Below, piece after piece: positions 1-9,269 of a stretch of 64,000 bases of DNA. How positions within the stretch are numbered: position 1 is the stretch's first letter; the number at the start of each line of letters is the position of its first letter. The notes under the pieces are model-generated. The model saw only the letters and a program-made list of their open reading frames with translations, was not told the DNA's origin and searched no databases. Position numbers and translations under genes: made by a program. The DNA is taken from the NCBI GenBank assembly GCA_023387585.1, contig JAEWHZ010000091.1, positions 1 to 64,000 of the forward strand. Reading direction: 5' to 3'. The DNA is from Pseudomonadota bacterium (GTDB lineage Bacteria; Pseudomonadota; Alphaproteobacteria; Rhizobiales; Devosiaceae).

Positions 1-1
1 C

Positions 2-70
2 CTCGCGGTCGACCTCGTCGCACCGCTCATCGACCCGCGCCTCAAGCGCAAGCTCGGAGCCACGCCATGA
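2..70 (+). CDS. ABC transporter permease, DppB/OppB type, C-terminal fragment
   Basis: The window opens inside a gene. The reading frame ending in TGA at 68-70 encodes a 22-residue tail ending PLIDPRLKRKLGATP, which resembles the conserved C-terminus of DppB/OppB inner-membrane permeases (a last membrane segment followed by a 'DPR' motif). Its stop overlaps the start of the next permease as ATGA, as expected for a transporter operon in which the two permeases form the membrane channel. Only the tail is visible, so the substrate class is inferred from the genes downstream. Confidence 0.75.
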   Translation, partial: LAVDLVAPLIDPRLKRKLGATP

Positions 71-918
71 GCGCCATCGAACTGCCGCAAGCCACCCTGC
101 CGCGCGTTTTCGGGTTTCGCCTGCCCAAGGAGCGGATTGATCCGACGATGGTGCTGGCCTGGATCGTCCTCGCCACCGCCATCGCCTTCGCACTGGCACC
201 GGGCCTGTTCACGCCGCATTCGGGCACCATCGGCATCGCCGGAAATCAGCTGCGCCCGCCCAGCGCCGAGCACTGGCTGGGCACCGACGAGATCGGCCGC
301 GACGTGCTGGCCCGTATCGTCTACGGCGCCGTCCACTCGCTCAGCGGCGCGCTGATCGCGGTTACCGTCGGGTTGATCGGCGGCACCACCATCGGGCTGG
401 TCGCCGGCTCGAGCCGCCGGCTGGTCGACGATATCCTGATGCGCCTCGTCGACACATTGCTCTCCGTACCGGGCCTCCTGATCCAGCTTTCGATCATCAT
501 CATCCTCGGTTTCGGCACCACCAATGTCGCCATCGCGGTCGGCGCCACCTCGGTCGCGAGCTTCGCCCGCCTCACTCGCTCCGAGGTCGTGCGCGTGCGC
601 CGCTCCGACTATGTCGAGGCCGCCTTCGGCAGCGGCGGGCGCTTCTTCGCCGTGTTGTGGCGCCATGTGCTGCCCAACAGCCTCGGCACGGTGGCGGCCT
701 ATGCGGCGCTGCAATTCGGCATCGCCATTCTCGCCATCGCCACCCTCGGCTTTCTCGGCTACGGCGCGCCCCCGCCGACGCCCGAATGGGGCCTCTTGAT
801 CGCCGAGGGCCGCAAATACCTCACCACGGCATGGTGGCTCACCACCTTCCCGGGTCTCGCCGTCATCCTCGTGGTGCTGGCCGCCAACCGCATCAGCCTG
901 GCGCTGCGGAGATCGTGA
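67..918 (+). CDS. ABC transporter permease, DppC/OppC type
   Basis: This is a 283-aa inner-membrane permease of the peptide/opine/nickel importer family. An N-terminal membrane segment lies at about residues 28-46. The DppC/OppC hallmark LGTDEIGRDVLAR follows at about 71-83. Several further hydrophobic helices follow, and an EAA-type loop (YVEAAFGSGGRFFAVLWRHVLPN, about 180-202) is the contact site for the ATPase. The ATG overlaps the previous stop and the gene's TGA shares one base with the ATG of the next gene, so the proteins are translationally coupled. The substrate is not evident; the neighbouring oxidoreductases suggest a peptide-like or sulfur-containing compound, which is inference. 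Confidence 0.93.
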   Translation: MSAIELPQATLPRVFGFRLPKERIDPTMVLAWIVLATAIAFALAPGLFTPHSGTIGIAGNQLRPPSAEHWLGTDEIGRDVLARIVYGAVHSLSGALIAVTVGLIGGTTIGLVAGSSRRLVDDILMRLVDTLLSVPGLLIQLSIIIILGFGTTNVAIAVGATSVASFARLTRSEVVRVRRSDYVEAAFGSGGRFFAVLWRHVLPNSLGTVAAYAALQFGIAILAIATLGFLGYGAPPPTPEWGLLIAEGRKYLTTAWWLTTFPGLAVILVVLAANRISLALRRS

Positions 919-2564
919 TGGCGCTGCTCGAAGACATCGCGCCGGCAGATGCCGACGCCACGGCGCTGTCCGTCGCCAATCTGTCCATCGCCTATCGCGA
1001 GCACGGCAATTATCGCCGCGTCGTCCATGACGTGACCTTCGATGTGCGCCCCGGCGAGATCGTGGCGCTGGTCGGCGAATCCGGTTCGGGCAAGACCACC
1101 ACGGCGCAGGCGGTGCTCGGCCTCCTGCCCGAGAACGGCCGCATCGAATCCGGCTCCATCCGGCTCGGCGCGCTCGACGTCGCCTCGTGGTCCGACCGGC
1201 GCTTCAACGCCATTCGTGGCAAGGTGGTCAGCCTGATCCCGCAGGACCCCGGCACCTCGCTCAACCCGGTCCTGCCGGTTGGCCGGCAGGTCGCGGAAAT
1301 CTTCCGCCTCGCCGGGCGCCGCGATTCGAAAGCCATCCGCGAGGAGGTCGTCGCCCTGTTCCACCGCGTCGGGCTCTCCCAACCCGAGCTGCGTTACGAC
1401 CAGTATCCGCACGAGCTTTCGGGCGGCATGAAGCAGCGCGTGCTGATCGCCATCGCCGTCGCCCTCAAGCCGCGCCTGATCATCGCCGACGAGCCCACCA
1501 GCGCCCTCGATGTCACCGTGCAGCGCCGCATCCTCGACCTGATCGACGAGATCAGGCGCGAGGCCGGCACCGCCGTGCTGCTGGTCACCCACGATCTCGG
1601 CGTCGCCGCCGACCGCGCCGAGCGCATCGTGGTGCTGCGCCATGGCCGCATCCAGGAATCCGACCCGACCGGCGCCGTGCTGGCCGCGCCGCGCTCGGAC
1701 TATACCCGCCAGCTGCTCGCCGACGCCCCGGCGCTGGCCGGCGGAAGCTATCGCGATCGGCCGGCGCCGTCCGAGCCGGTGGTCAGCGTTTCCGGCCTCG
1801 CCAAGGATTTCAAGCTCGGCGACGGCCGCAGTTTCCGTGCCGTCGAGGATGCCAGCTTCACCGTGCCCGCCGGCACCACCCATGCGCTGGTCGGCGAATC
1901 CGGCTCGGGCAAGACCACCACCATCCGCACGCTGGTCGGCTTCGAGCAGCCCAGCGCCGGCACGGTGCGCATCGCCGACCGCGACATTGCCGCCCTCTCC
2001 GCCGAGGATCTGCGCCAGTTGCGCCGCACCATCCAGCTCGTCCATCAGAATCCGTTCTCCTCGCTCGATCCGCGCCAGACCGTCGCCCGGACCGTCGAGG
2101 AGCCGCTGCTCAATTTCGAACGCCTGCCGCGTGCCGAACGGGCCGAGCGCGTCACAGCGGCGCTGGCCGATGTCGGGCTTGCCGAAGAACTGTTCCATCG
2201 CCGCCCGCAGGCCCTGTCCGGCGGTCAGCGCCAGCGCATCGCCATCGCCCGCGCGCTGGTGCTCGAACCGTCCATCCTGGTGCTCGACGAGGCGGTATCG
2301 GCCCTCGACGTCACGGTGCAGGCGCAGATCCTGCGCCTTCTGGTCGACCTGCAGGACAGACGCGGGCTGACTTATGTCTTCGTCACCCACGACCTCGCCG
2401 TGGTGCGCCAGATCGCGCACACGGTCAGCGTCATGCAGGCCGGGCGCATCGTCGAATCCGGCCCCGTGCGGGAGATCTTCGAACATCCCGCATCCGACTA
2501 TACCCGCGACCTGATCGCGGCGATCCCGGGCCGTGCCCGCCAACCCCTCACGGAGACCGCATGA
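918..2564 (+). CDS. Dipeptide/oligopeptide ABC transporter ATP-binding protein, fused double ATPase
   Basis: This 548-aa cytoplasmic protein contains two complete ABC ATPase domains, equivalent to DppD and DppF fused as in GsiA/YejF. Half 1 has Walker A GESGSGKTTT (about 53-62), signature LSGGMKQR (about 166) and Walker B LIIADEP (about 188). Half 2 has Walker A GESGSGKTTT (about 326), signature LSGGQRQR (about 433) and Walker B ILVLDEA. Each half ends with the SDYTR(Q/D)L element typical of oligopeptide-importer ATPases. I chose the ATG at 918, which overlaps the permease stop, instead of the longer in-frame start inside the permease gene. No solute-binding protein is visible; it probably lies upstream of the window. 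Confidence 0.95.
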   Translation: MALLEDIAPADADATALSVANLSIAYREHGNYRRVVHDVTFDVRPGEIVALVGESGSGKTTTAQAVLGLLPENGRIESGSIRLGALDVASWSDRRFNAIRGKVVSLIPQDPGTSLNPVLPVGRQVAEIFRLAGRRDSKAIREEVVALFHRVGLSQPELRYDQYPHELSGGMKQRVLIAIAVALKPRLIIADEPTSALDVTVQRRILDLIDEIRREAGTAVLLVTHDLGVAADRAERIVVLRHGRIQESDPTGAVLAAPRSDYTRQLLADAPALAGGSYRDRPAPSEPVVSVSGLAKDFKLGDGRSFRAVEDASFTVPAGTTHALVGESGSGKTTTIRTLVGFEQPSAGTVRIADRDIAALSAEDLRQLRRTIQLVHQNPFSSLDPRQTVARTVEEPLLNFERLPRAERAERVTAALADVGLAEELFHRRPQALSGGQRQRIAIARALVLEPSILVLDEAVSALDVTVQAQILRLLVDLQDRRGLTYVFVTHDLAVVRQIAHTVSVMQAGRIVESGPVREIFEHPASDYTRDLIAAIPGRARQPLTETA

Positions 2565-3598
2565 TGTCCGCTCGCAAGCGCCTCGGCTTCTTCACCCGCC
2601 TGCTCGACGACACGACGCCCGCCGAGCGCTATCGCCTGGCGATCGAGCAGATCGTTGCGGCCGAGAACGCCGGCTTCGACGCCGCCTGGGTGGCGCAGCA
2701 CCATTTCAACCATGACGAGGGTGGTTTGCCCTCGCCCTTCGTCTTTCTCGCGGCGGCGGCGGCGCGTACCGAAAGCATCCGCCTCGGTACCGGCATCGTC
2801 ACCCTGCCGCTCGACAATCCGCTGCGCGTCGCCGAGGACGCCACCGTGTTCGACCTTCTCAGCGGCGGCCGGCTGGAACTGGGGCTGGGCAGCGGCGGCA
2901 CGCCGTCGAGCTTCATCGCCTTCGGCCATGACAGCGCCGATCGCGGCAGGATTCACGGCGAGCATCTGGCAAGGCTGCGCGCCGCGCTCGCCGGCGAGGA
3001 TGTCGGCGGCGGCAACCGGCTCTATCCGGACGGGCGCGACATTCTCGGGCGCATCTGGCAGGCGACCTTCTCGGTCGATGGCGGGCGGCGGGCCGGCGAG
3101 GCCGGCGATGGGCTGATGCTGTCGCGCACCCAGCCGCGCCCCAAGGACAATCCGCACGCGAGCCTCGCCGAGATCCAGCTGCCGGTCATCGAGGCCTATC
3201 TGGCCGCGCTCCCCAGCGGCATCGAGCCGCGCATCCTCGCCTCGCGTACCGCCTTCGTCGCCGACAAGCGGGCGCGGGCGCTGGAGTTGGCCGAGATCGG
3301 CCTGCGGCGCATCGCCGACCGCTTCGCCGCCGCCGGCCATGTGCGCACCGGCGACACCCTCCAGGACCTCGTCCGCGACTTCGACACCCATGTCGGCGAG
3401 CCGGGCGACGTCGTCGCCTCGCTGGCCGCCGATCCGGTGCTCGATATCGCCACCGAAATCTCGTTCCAGGTGCATTCCGTCGATCCGCCACACGAACTGA
3501 TCCTGCGCTCGATCGAGCTGATCGGCGCCGAAGTCGCCCCCGCGCTGGGCTGGCGGGACCGCCCCGAAGCGGCACCGCGCCTCACCCTCGCCCAATAG
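2561..3598 (+). CDS. LLM-class flavin-dependent oxidoreductase, KPN_01858-type
   Basis: This 345-aa luciferase-like monooxygenase probably uses FMNH2 to oxidise a small substrate in the cytoplasm. The N-terminus RLGFFTRLLDD, the AAWVAQHHF segment, and the LGTGIVTLPLDNPLRVAEDA and LELGLGSGGTPSSF blocks are typical of the bacterial luciferase TIM barrel. It overlaps the ABC ATPase gene by ATGA and is followed by two CMD-domain proteins. That trio next to a peptide ABC transporter is a recurring set in proteobacteria (recalled TIGRFAM names KPN_01858, Avi_7170 and Avi_7169 families). The physiological substrate is unknown; oxidative processing of an imported compound is inference. Confidence 0.88.
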   Translation: MMSARKRLGFFTRLLDDTTPAERYRLAIEQIVAAENAGFDAAWVAQHHFNHDEGGLPSPFVFLAAAAARTESIRLGTGIVTLPLDNPLRVAEDATVFDLLSGGRLELGLGSGGTPSSFIAFGHDSADRGRIHGEHLARLRAALAGEDVGGGNRLYPDGRDILGRIWQATFSVDGGRRAGEAGDGLMLSRTQPRPKDNPHASLAEIQLPVIEAYLAALPSGIEPRILASRTAFVADKRARALELAEIGLRRIADRFAAAGHVRTGDTLQDLVRDFDTHVGEPGDVVASLAADPVLDIATEISFQVHSVDPPHELILRSIELIGAEVAPALGWRDRPEAAPRLTLAQ

Positions 3599-3615
3599 AT
3601 AAAGGAAGCCATTCG

Positions 3616-4257
3616 ATGAGCAGCAACGATCTGATCGACGAACTCTTGCGCATCACGCCCGGTTCGCGGCTCGACCGCGTCAGGCGGCACAGAACCGTCG
3701 CGCGCGACAATGTCCAGCTCGCCTATGAGGCGCTGTTCGAGCCGGCCGATGACGGCGCGCTGTCGCACCTCGAGCGCCTGGCCGTCGCCACCTTCGTCAC
3801 GGGCCTGCATCGCCAGGACGCGCTCAACACCCATTATGCCAACCTGCTCGGCTGGACCGATGGCGGCCCCGGCATCGCCGCGGTCATCGAGGCCGAAATC
3901 CAGCACGGGCTTACCGAAGGCCCCTATGGCAACTATCCCGCCGGCCCGCTGAGCCGCGAGGATCGCGCCGGGCTGATCTACGCCCCGAGCGCCGACAATG
4001 CGCGCTTTCTCGGCGAGCGGCTGGCAGCGGCGCTGACCCATGCGCATCTGCTCGTCTTCCGCCCGCGCGATTCCAGCCGCAAGGCGCTGGAAGCCCTCGC
4101 CACCGCCGGCTTCTCCACCGCCGGCATCGTCACCCTGTCGCAGCTCGTCTCCTTCCTCGCCTTCCAGGCGCGCCTCGTCGAGGGCCTGTCGGCGCTCGCC
4201 GCCAGCGAGGCCGGCGCCGCGAACGACACCACCGTCAGCCAGCACGCCACCGCCTGA
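3616..4257 (+). CDS. CMD-domain protein, Avi_7170-like
   Basis: This 213-aa protein has an AhpD/carboxymuconolactone-decarboxylase-like helical fold, with LSHLERLAVATFVTGLH about a quarter in and a long helical C-terminal half. It lacks the CxxC pair of active AhpD peroxidases, so it may be a non-catalytic partner of the next gene, which has the pair. It starts 17 nt after the monooxygenase stop with a good AAAGGAAG ribosome-binding site, and the next gene starts 11 nt after its stop. The family assignment rests on context and recalled sequence pattern; its biochemical role is not established. Confidence 0.8.
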   Translation: MSSNDLIDELLRITPGSRLDRVRRHRTVARDNVQLAYEALFEPADDGALSHLERLAVATFVTGLHRQDALNTHYANLLGWTDGGPGIAAVIEAEIQHGLTEGPYGNYPAGPLSREDRAGLIYAPSADNARFLGERLAAALTHAHLLVFRPRDSSRKALEALATAGFSTAGIVTLSQLVSFLAFQARLVEGLSALAASEAGAANDTTVSQHATA

Positions 4258-4268
4258 AGGAACACGCC

Positions 4269-4853
4269 ATGAGCGCAACCGAAACGCCCAATGTCTTCAC
4301 CCAGGACCAGCTCGGCTGGACCGCGTGGGAGACCCCGCTTTCCGAATCCGAGCTGACCGACCGCCACTGGGCCGGTCTCGTCGACGCCTCGCGCGCCAAG
4401 TCGGAATACTTCATGCTGCTCGCGCATGACCCCGACGTGCTCGGCGCCCGCACGCGGGCCGACAAGGACATCTTCTACAACCCCGATGGCGGCCTGCCCC
4501 GCGCCGAGCGCGAGCTGGCGGCCACGGTCACCTCGCGCCACAATGGCTGCATCTTCTGCGCCTCGGTGCATTCGCGCTTCGCCTCGTCGCATTCGAAGCG
4601 CCGCGAGGACGTGCAGAAGCTTTTGGACGAAGGTGTTTCCGCTGATCTCGGCTCGCGCTGGAACGCCGTCCGGGACGCTTCCGTGGCGCTCACCGACACG
4701 CCGTCGCATTTCACCACGGCCCATGTCGAGCGGCTGCGCCAGGAAGGGCTCGATGATTTCGCCATCGCCGACGTCATCTCCGCCTCGGCCTTCTTCAACT
4801 GGGCCAACCGGCTGATGCTGTCGATCGGCGAGCCCCTGCCGCCGCAGGCCTGA
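4269..4853 (+). CDS. Alkylhydroperoxidase-domain (CMD) protein, Avi_7169-like
   Basis: This 194-aa protein carries the AhpD-type redox motif CIFCASVHSRF (about residues 97-107): a CxxC pair followed by a histidine, which in AhpD accepts electrons and reduces peroxides. The family typically functions as an alkylhydroperoxidase or redox partner. It is the last gene of the operon and a strong terminator follows 7 nt later. Together with the flavin monooxygenase and the CxxC-less paralogue before it, it probably handles an oxidised intermediate or peroxide by-product of the imported substrate; that link is inference. Confidence 0.85.
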   Translation: MSATETPNVFTQDQLGWTAWETPLSESELTDRHWAGLVDASRAKSEYFMLLAHDPDVLGARTRADKDIFYNPDGGLPRAERELAATVTSRHNGCIFCASVHSRFASSHSKRREDVQKLLDEGVSADLGSRWNAVRDASVALTDTPSHFTTAHVERLRQEGLDDFAIADVISASAFFNWANRLMLSIGEPLPPQA

Positions 4854-4860
4854 GCCAATA

Positions 4861-4894
4861 AAAAAGCGCGGCGGTCACCGACCGCCGCGCTTTT
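4861..4894. terminator. Bidirectional rho-independent terminator
   Basis: A perfect 11-bp GC-rich stem (GCGCGGCGGTC pairing with GACCGCCGCGC) closes a 3-nt loop, flanked by an A-run on the left and TTTT on the right. It sits between two convergent genes (stops at 4853 and 4916), so it can terminate transcription from both sides. Confidence 0.92.
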
Positions 4895-4915
4895 ATCTAC
4901 AATCCGTATTCCAGA

Positions 4916-5881
4916 TCAGGCGTCGGCGTAGACCGCCTGCTGCAGCCCGCGGATATAGCCGATGGCGAACAGCCTTCCGAAGGCCGAATAGCCCGCATCG
5001 TCATTGCTGTCGCCCTCGACGGTCGGCACGTGGTCGGGGCGCAGCACGCCGTTAAAGCCGATGTCGCGATAGGCCTTCATGCAGGCCAGCATGTCGGTCT
5101 TGCCGGCATCGTGCCAGGTTTCCGCGAAATTCGTCGGAACGCCCTCGACGTCGCGGAAATGCACGAAGCTGATCTTCTTGCCGAACTTGCGGATCGTGCC
5201 CGGAAGATCGTCGGTCATCAGCGTGAAATTGCCCTGGCACAGCGTGACGGTGTTCATCTCGCTGGGCACCAGGTCGAGCAGGCGCTGGTAGTTGTCGACC
5301 GTGCGCATGATGCGGCTGACGCCCTTGATCGGGGTGATCGGCGGATCGTCCGGATGCATCGACATCTTCACCCCGGCCTTCTCGGCCACCGGCAGGGTGC
5401 GCTTGAGGAAATATTCGAGATGGGTCCACAGCTCCTCCTCCGAGATCGGAGGATTGGAGGTGATGTCGTCCGGCACGTCGTCGGCGTTGAAGCTGGTCAC
5501 CACCGAGCCGCCGCGGCTGGGGGTCGCCATGTTGGTGCGCACCCAGTTGAAGTCGGTCATCCATTCATAGCACCACACCGGGATGCCGAGCTTGCCCATA
5601 TTGGTGAGCATCTCGCACACCACGTCGATCTCCGCGTCGCGGCCCTCGAGGCCGCGCTTGGCCAGGTTGAGCGGCGGGCGGGCCTCGATGACGCGGATGT
5701 CGAAGCCGGCATCGTTATAGGCCTGCTTCATGCGGGTGAGCGGGGCGAGGTCGCAGACGCGCTCGCCGGCCTGGAGGCTGTCGAAGGGCAGCCCGGCCAC
5801 GGCCAGATCGACGCCGGCCTGCCGGGCCAGCTTCCACACCGGGTTCGGCTTGGGGGCGATGAATTCAGCGATTTCAAGCAT
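4916..5881 (-). CDS. uxuA: Mannonate dehydratase family protein (UxuA-like), paralogue 1
   Basis: This 321-aa TIM-barrel protein is of the UxuA family, which dehydrates D-mannonate to 2-keto-3-deoxygluconate in hexuronate breakdown. Metal-ligand-type segments are visible in order: MHPDDPP, LCQGNF, FVHFRDVEG and LRPDHVPTV. It is shorter than E. coli UxuA (about 394 aa) and resembles the compact version common in Hyphomicrobiales. It is the last gene of a minus-strand operon behind a sugar ABC transporter, 15 nt after the ATPase gene, with a GGAAGACGAG ribosome-binding site. A second, divergent copy lies at 12890-13864, so the two may act on different sugar acids. Confidence 0.85.
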   Translation of the reverse strand: MLEIAEFIAPKPNPVWKLARQAGVDLAVAGLPFDSLQAGERVCDLAPLTRMKQAYNDAGFDIRVIEARPPLNLAKRGLEGRDAEIDVVCEMLTNMGKLGIPVWCYEWMTDFNWVRTNMATPSRGGSVVTSFNADDVPDDITSNPPISEEELWTHLEYFLKRTLPVAEKAGVKMSMHPDDPPITPIKGVSRIMRTVDNYQRLLDLVPSEMNTVTLCQGNFTLMTDDLPGTIRKFGKKISFVHFRDVEGVPTNFAETWHDAGKTDMLACMKAYRDIGFNGVLRPDHVPTVEGDSNDDAGYSAFGRLFAIGYIRGLQQAVYADA

Positions 5882-5896
5882 ATCTCGTCTTCCAGG

Positions 5897-6967
<1,071 letters not shown>

Positions 6968-7035
6968 GTTGATTTCCTTGTTTCAGCCGTCAGCCCTGCG
7001 CCTGCTGGTCGGCGCCGAGGGATACTTGGAGCTCT

Positions 7036-7058
7036 TTGTTCTGATTCAATCAGAACAA
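7036..7058. repeat. Near-perfect inverted repeat in the binding-protein/ATPase intergenic gap
   Basis: Arms TTGTTCTGATT and AATCAGAACAA are separated by one base. The element lies between the solute-binding-protein stop (7111) and the ATPase start (6967). There is no U-run after it on the minus strand, so an RNA processing or stabilising structure, or a protein-binding site, is as likely as a terminator. Confidence 0.6.
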
Positions 7059-7071
7059 GAAATGCTCCGGT

Positions 7072-7097
7072 GGAACCGGGCCCTTAGGCCCGGCTCC
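7072..7097 (-). terminator. Stem-loop after the solute-binding-protein gene (attenuator-like)
   Basis: An 11-bp stem with one mismatch (GGAACCGGGCC with GGCCCGGCTCC, loop CTTA) sits 14 nt beyond the binding-protein stop. There is no strong T-run. In sugar ABC operons such hairpins after the binding-protein gene commonly protect its mRNA or reduce read-through, giving an excess of binding protein over ATPase; that role is inferred here. Confidence 0.6.
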
Positions 7098-7110
7098 GTG
7101 GAAGGTGTCG

Positions 7111-8382
7111 TTAGACGCGCAGCTTCTCGATCTCTTCGGTCGCCCAGGCCACCGCTTCCTCGGCGCTGGCGCCGTCGACGAGCATGCGCTGGATCGACTG
7201 GCTCACGATCTTGGCGTTGAACACGGCCGAGACCCAGGCGGTCGGCGGGCCGGCATAGCCGTCGACGACGCCGCCCGCGGCCATCTCGCCGAACAGCTCG
7301 AAGTCAGGATTGTCCGCGAACAGCGGCATGGATTCGAACAGCTCCGGGAAGATCGGCAGCCAGCGACCGCCCACGGTGTCGATGATCTGCTCGTACCGGG
7401 TTTCCTCGAAGAAATAGCGCAGCCAGTCCTTGGCGTCGTCGACGCGCGGCGACTGGTTGTAGACCATCCACGAGAAGGCGCCGATGGAAGTCGCCGAACG
7501 GCCCTTCTCCCCCGGACCGGCCGGGATCGGGATCAGCGCGGTGTCGGCGAGCAGGTCGGGATCGTTGTCCACGAGCCACTGATAGACGCTCGGCGGGTTC
7601 ATGATGAAGGCAGCGCGGCCGGTCTGGTAGGCCGTGTTGTTGCCGGCGTCGTCCCAGGTCAGGGTCGAGCGCGGGATCGTGCCTTCCTCGAACATGTCGG
7701 CGATGTACTGGTAGCCGGCCACGGTCTCGGGCGAGTTCCAGGTGACCTCGGTGCCATCTTCGTTGAACATCGCCGCGCCATAGGACCACAGGATCATGCG
7801 CGTCAGCGACTCGGCGTCGTTGGCGGTGCTGGTCGGGTGGCCGAAAGCGGTGATCGAGGGATCGTTGGCGAGGATGGCCTGCGAAGCGGTGCGCAGTTCC
7901 TCGAGCGTCGTCGGGATGCCCATTCCGACCGATTCGAGCAGGTCGGTGCGCACGAACATCGGCACCACGTCGACCTCGAGCGGAATGCCGTGGGCCTCGT
8001 CATTGTACATCACGGCCGACACGGTGCTCTCATAGATGCCGCCGTCGACGGCGCGCATCTCGGCCAGGATGTCGTCCAGCGGCTCGGTCACGCCCAGATT
8101 GGCGTAATACTGGATCTGCTGGCCGACCTGCATGAACACGTCCGGCAGCGCATTGCCCTGGATGGCGGCGGCGAGGCGCTGGTCGAGCACGTTGGCCGGA
8201 ACGACCGTGTACTCCACCGTGATGCCGCGCTCCTCGCCGAACTCGCGCGCGAGCTGGGTGATGAGGTCGTCGGCCTCCTGATTGAACGCCTGCAGCGCCC
8301 AGATCGTCAGGTCCTGCGCCTGCACGGCCGGCGACATGGCGATGGCCGCCGATGTCAGCAGGGCTAGTTTGAGCTTCTTCAT
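7111..8382 (-). CDS. Sugar ABC transporter solute-binding protein
   Basis: This is a 423-aa periplasmic binding protein of the extracellular-solute-binding family 1 (MalE/UgpB-like). It has a Sec signal peptide (MKKLKLALLTSAAIAMSPAVQA, cleavage after AQA) and then a mature start DLTIWALQAFNQEADD typical of sugar-binding proteins. The segment GNALPDVFMQVG (about 78) and RAAFIMNPPSVYQWL fit the fold. A strong GGAGG ribosome-binding site precedes the ATG. In this operon it delivers the carbohydrate to the two permeases encoded upstream; a uronate or aldonate substrate is inferred from the linked dehydratases. Confidence 0.93.
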   Translation of the reverse strand: MKKLKLALLTSAAIAMSPAVQAQDLTIWALQAFNQEADDLITQLAREFGEERGITVEYTVVPANVLDQRLAAAIQGNALPDVFMQVGQQIQYYANLGVTEPLDDILAEMRAVDGGIYESTVSAVMYNDEAHGIPLEVDVVPMFVRTDLLESVGMGIPTTLEELRTASQAILANDPSITAFGHPTSTANDAESLTRMILWSYGAAMFNEDGTEVTWNSPETVAGYQYIADMFEEGTIPRSTLTWDDAGNNTAYQTGRAAFIMNPPSVYQWLVDNDPDLLADTALIPIPAGPGEKGRSATSIGAFSWMVYNQSPRVDDAKDWLRYFFEETRYEQIIDTVGGRWLPIFPELFESMPLFADNPDFELFGEMAAGGVVDGYAGPPTAWVSAVFNAKIVSQSIQRMLVDGASAEEAVAWATEEIEKLRV

Positions 8383-8416
8383 TGGAACTCCTCCGGTTGA
8401 AGATGGTGGTTGTGGA

Positions 8417-9259
8417 TCAACCCTTCACACTGCCCGCGGCCAGGCCTTCGACGATGTAACGCTGGGCCACGATGTAGATGATCAGGATCGGAATGATGGC
8501 GATGACCGAGCTCGCCATGAGCTGACCCCAGATGAAGGTGTCGCCCATGATCAGGCCGGTCAGGCCGGCGGTGAACGTCTTGGTGTCGTTCGAATGCACG
8601 AACACCAGCGCGTAGAGGAATTCGTTCCAGGCGTGGGTGAAGGCGAACAGCGCCACCACGGCGAGGCCGGGCGTCGCGATCGGCAGCACCACGCGCATCA
8701 GCGTCTGGAAGCGCGTCGCCCCGTCCATCATCGCCGCCTCGTCGAGCTCGGCCGGGATGGTGCGGAAATACCCGATCAGCATCCAGGTGCAGAACGGCAC
8801 CGTGAAGGTGAGATAGGCGAGCACCAGGCCGACCTTGGTGTTGATCAGCCCCATGGATTGCAGCACCAGGAACAGCGGGATGAACAGCAGCGAAGGCGGC
8901 AGCAGATAGGCGGCGACGATGGTGCGCGCCGCGATCGAGCGGCCCTTGAAGCGCATGCGCGCCACGGGATAGGCGGCGAGCGCGCCGATGACCGCCGACA
9001 GCACGGTGACGAAGATCGCGACCTGCGCGCTGTTCCACACGAATTGCAGGAAGTTCGAGCGGAACAGCGCCTGCTCGAAATTGGCGAAGGTCAGATTGTT
9101 CGGGAACAGCGTCGGCGGCACCGCGTAGATCTCGCGCGAGGTCTTCAGCGAAGTCACGACCACCCAGTAGATCGGGGCCAGCGACCAGAACAGCGCCAGG
9201 AGCACGCCCCCGAAGGTGACGATGCGGCGAACGAGCTTTTCCGTCCGGCTTTGAACCAT
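8417..9259 (-). CDS. Carbohydrate ABC transporter permease, MalG type
   Basis: This is a 280-aa inner-membrane permease with about six hydrophobic helices, the first at about residues 13-33 (GVLLALFWSLAPIYWVVVTS). The EAA-loop EAAMMDGATRFQTLMRVVLPIATPGL contacts the ATPase. It is paired with the MalF-type permease, whose stop lies 10 nt upstream of this ATG, and is followed by the binding-protein gene. It forms half of the sugar-import channel. Confidence 0.94.
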   Translation of the reverse strand: MVQSRTEKLVRRIVTFGGVLLALFWSLAPIYWVVVTSLKTSREIYAVPPTLFPNNLTFANFEQALFRSNFLQFVWNSAQVAIFVTVLSAVIGALAAYPVARMRFKGRSIAARTIVAAYLLPPSLLFIPLFLVLQSMGLINTKVGLVLAYLTFTVPFCTWMLIGYFRTIPAELDEAAMMDGATRFQTLMRVVLPIATPGLAVVALFAFTHAWNEFLYALVFVHSNDTKTFTAGLTGLIMGDTFIWGQLMASSVIAIIPILIIYIVAQRYIVEGLAAGSVKG

Positions 9260-9269
9260 GATGAGCCTC

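Noticed and set aside
759..2543. Long minus-strand frame antisense to the double ATPase gene
   Set aside because: It mirrors codon-position GC bias of the real gene, shows no protein family pattern, and the plus-strand protein has all ABC motifs.
7105..8367. 420-codon plus-strand frame opposite the solute-binding protein
   Set aside because: It is antisense to a gene with signal peptide, ribosome-binding site and family motifs, and no domain is recognisable.
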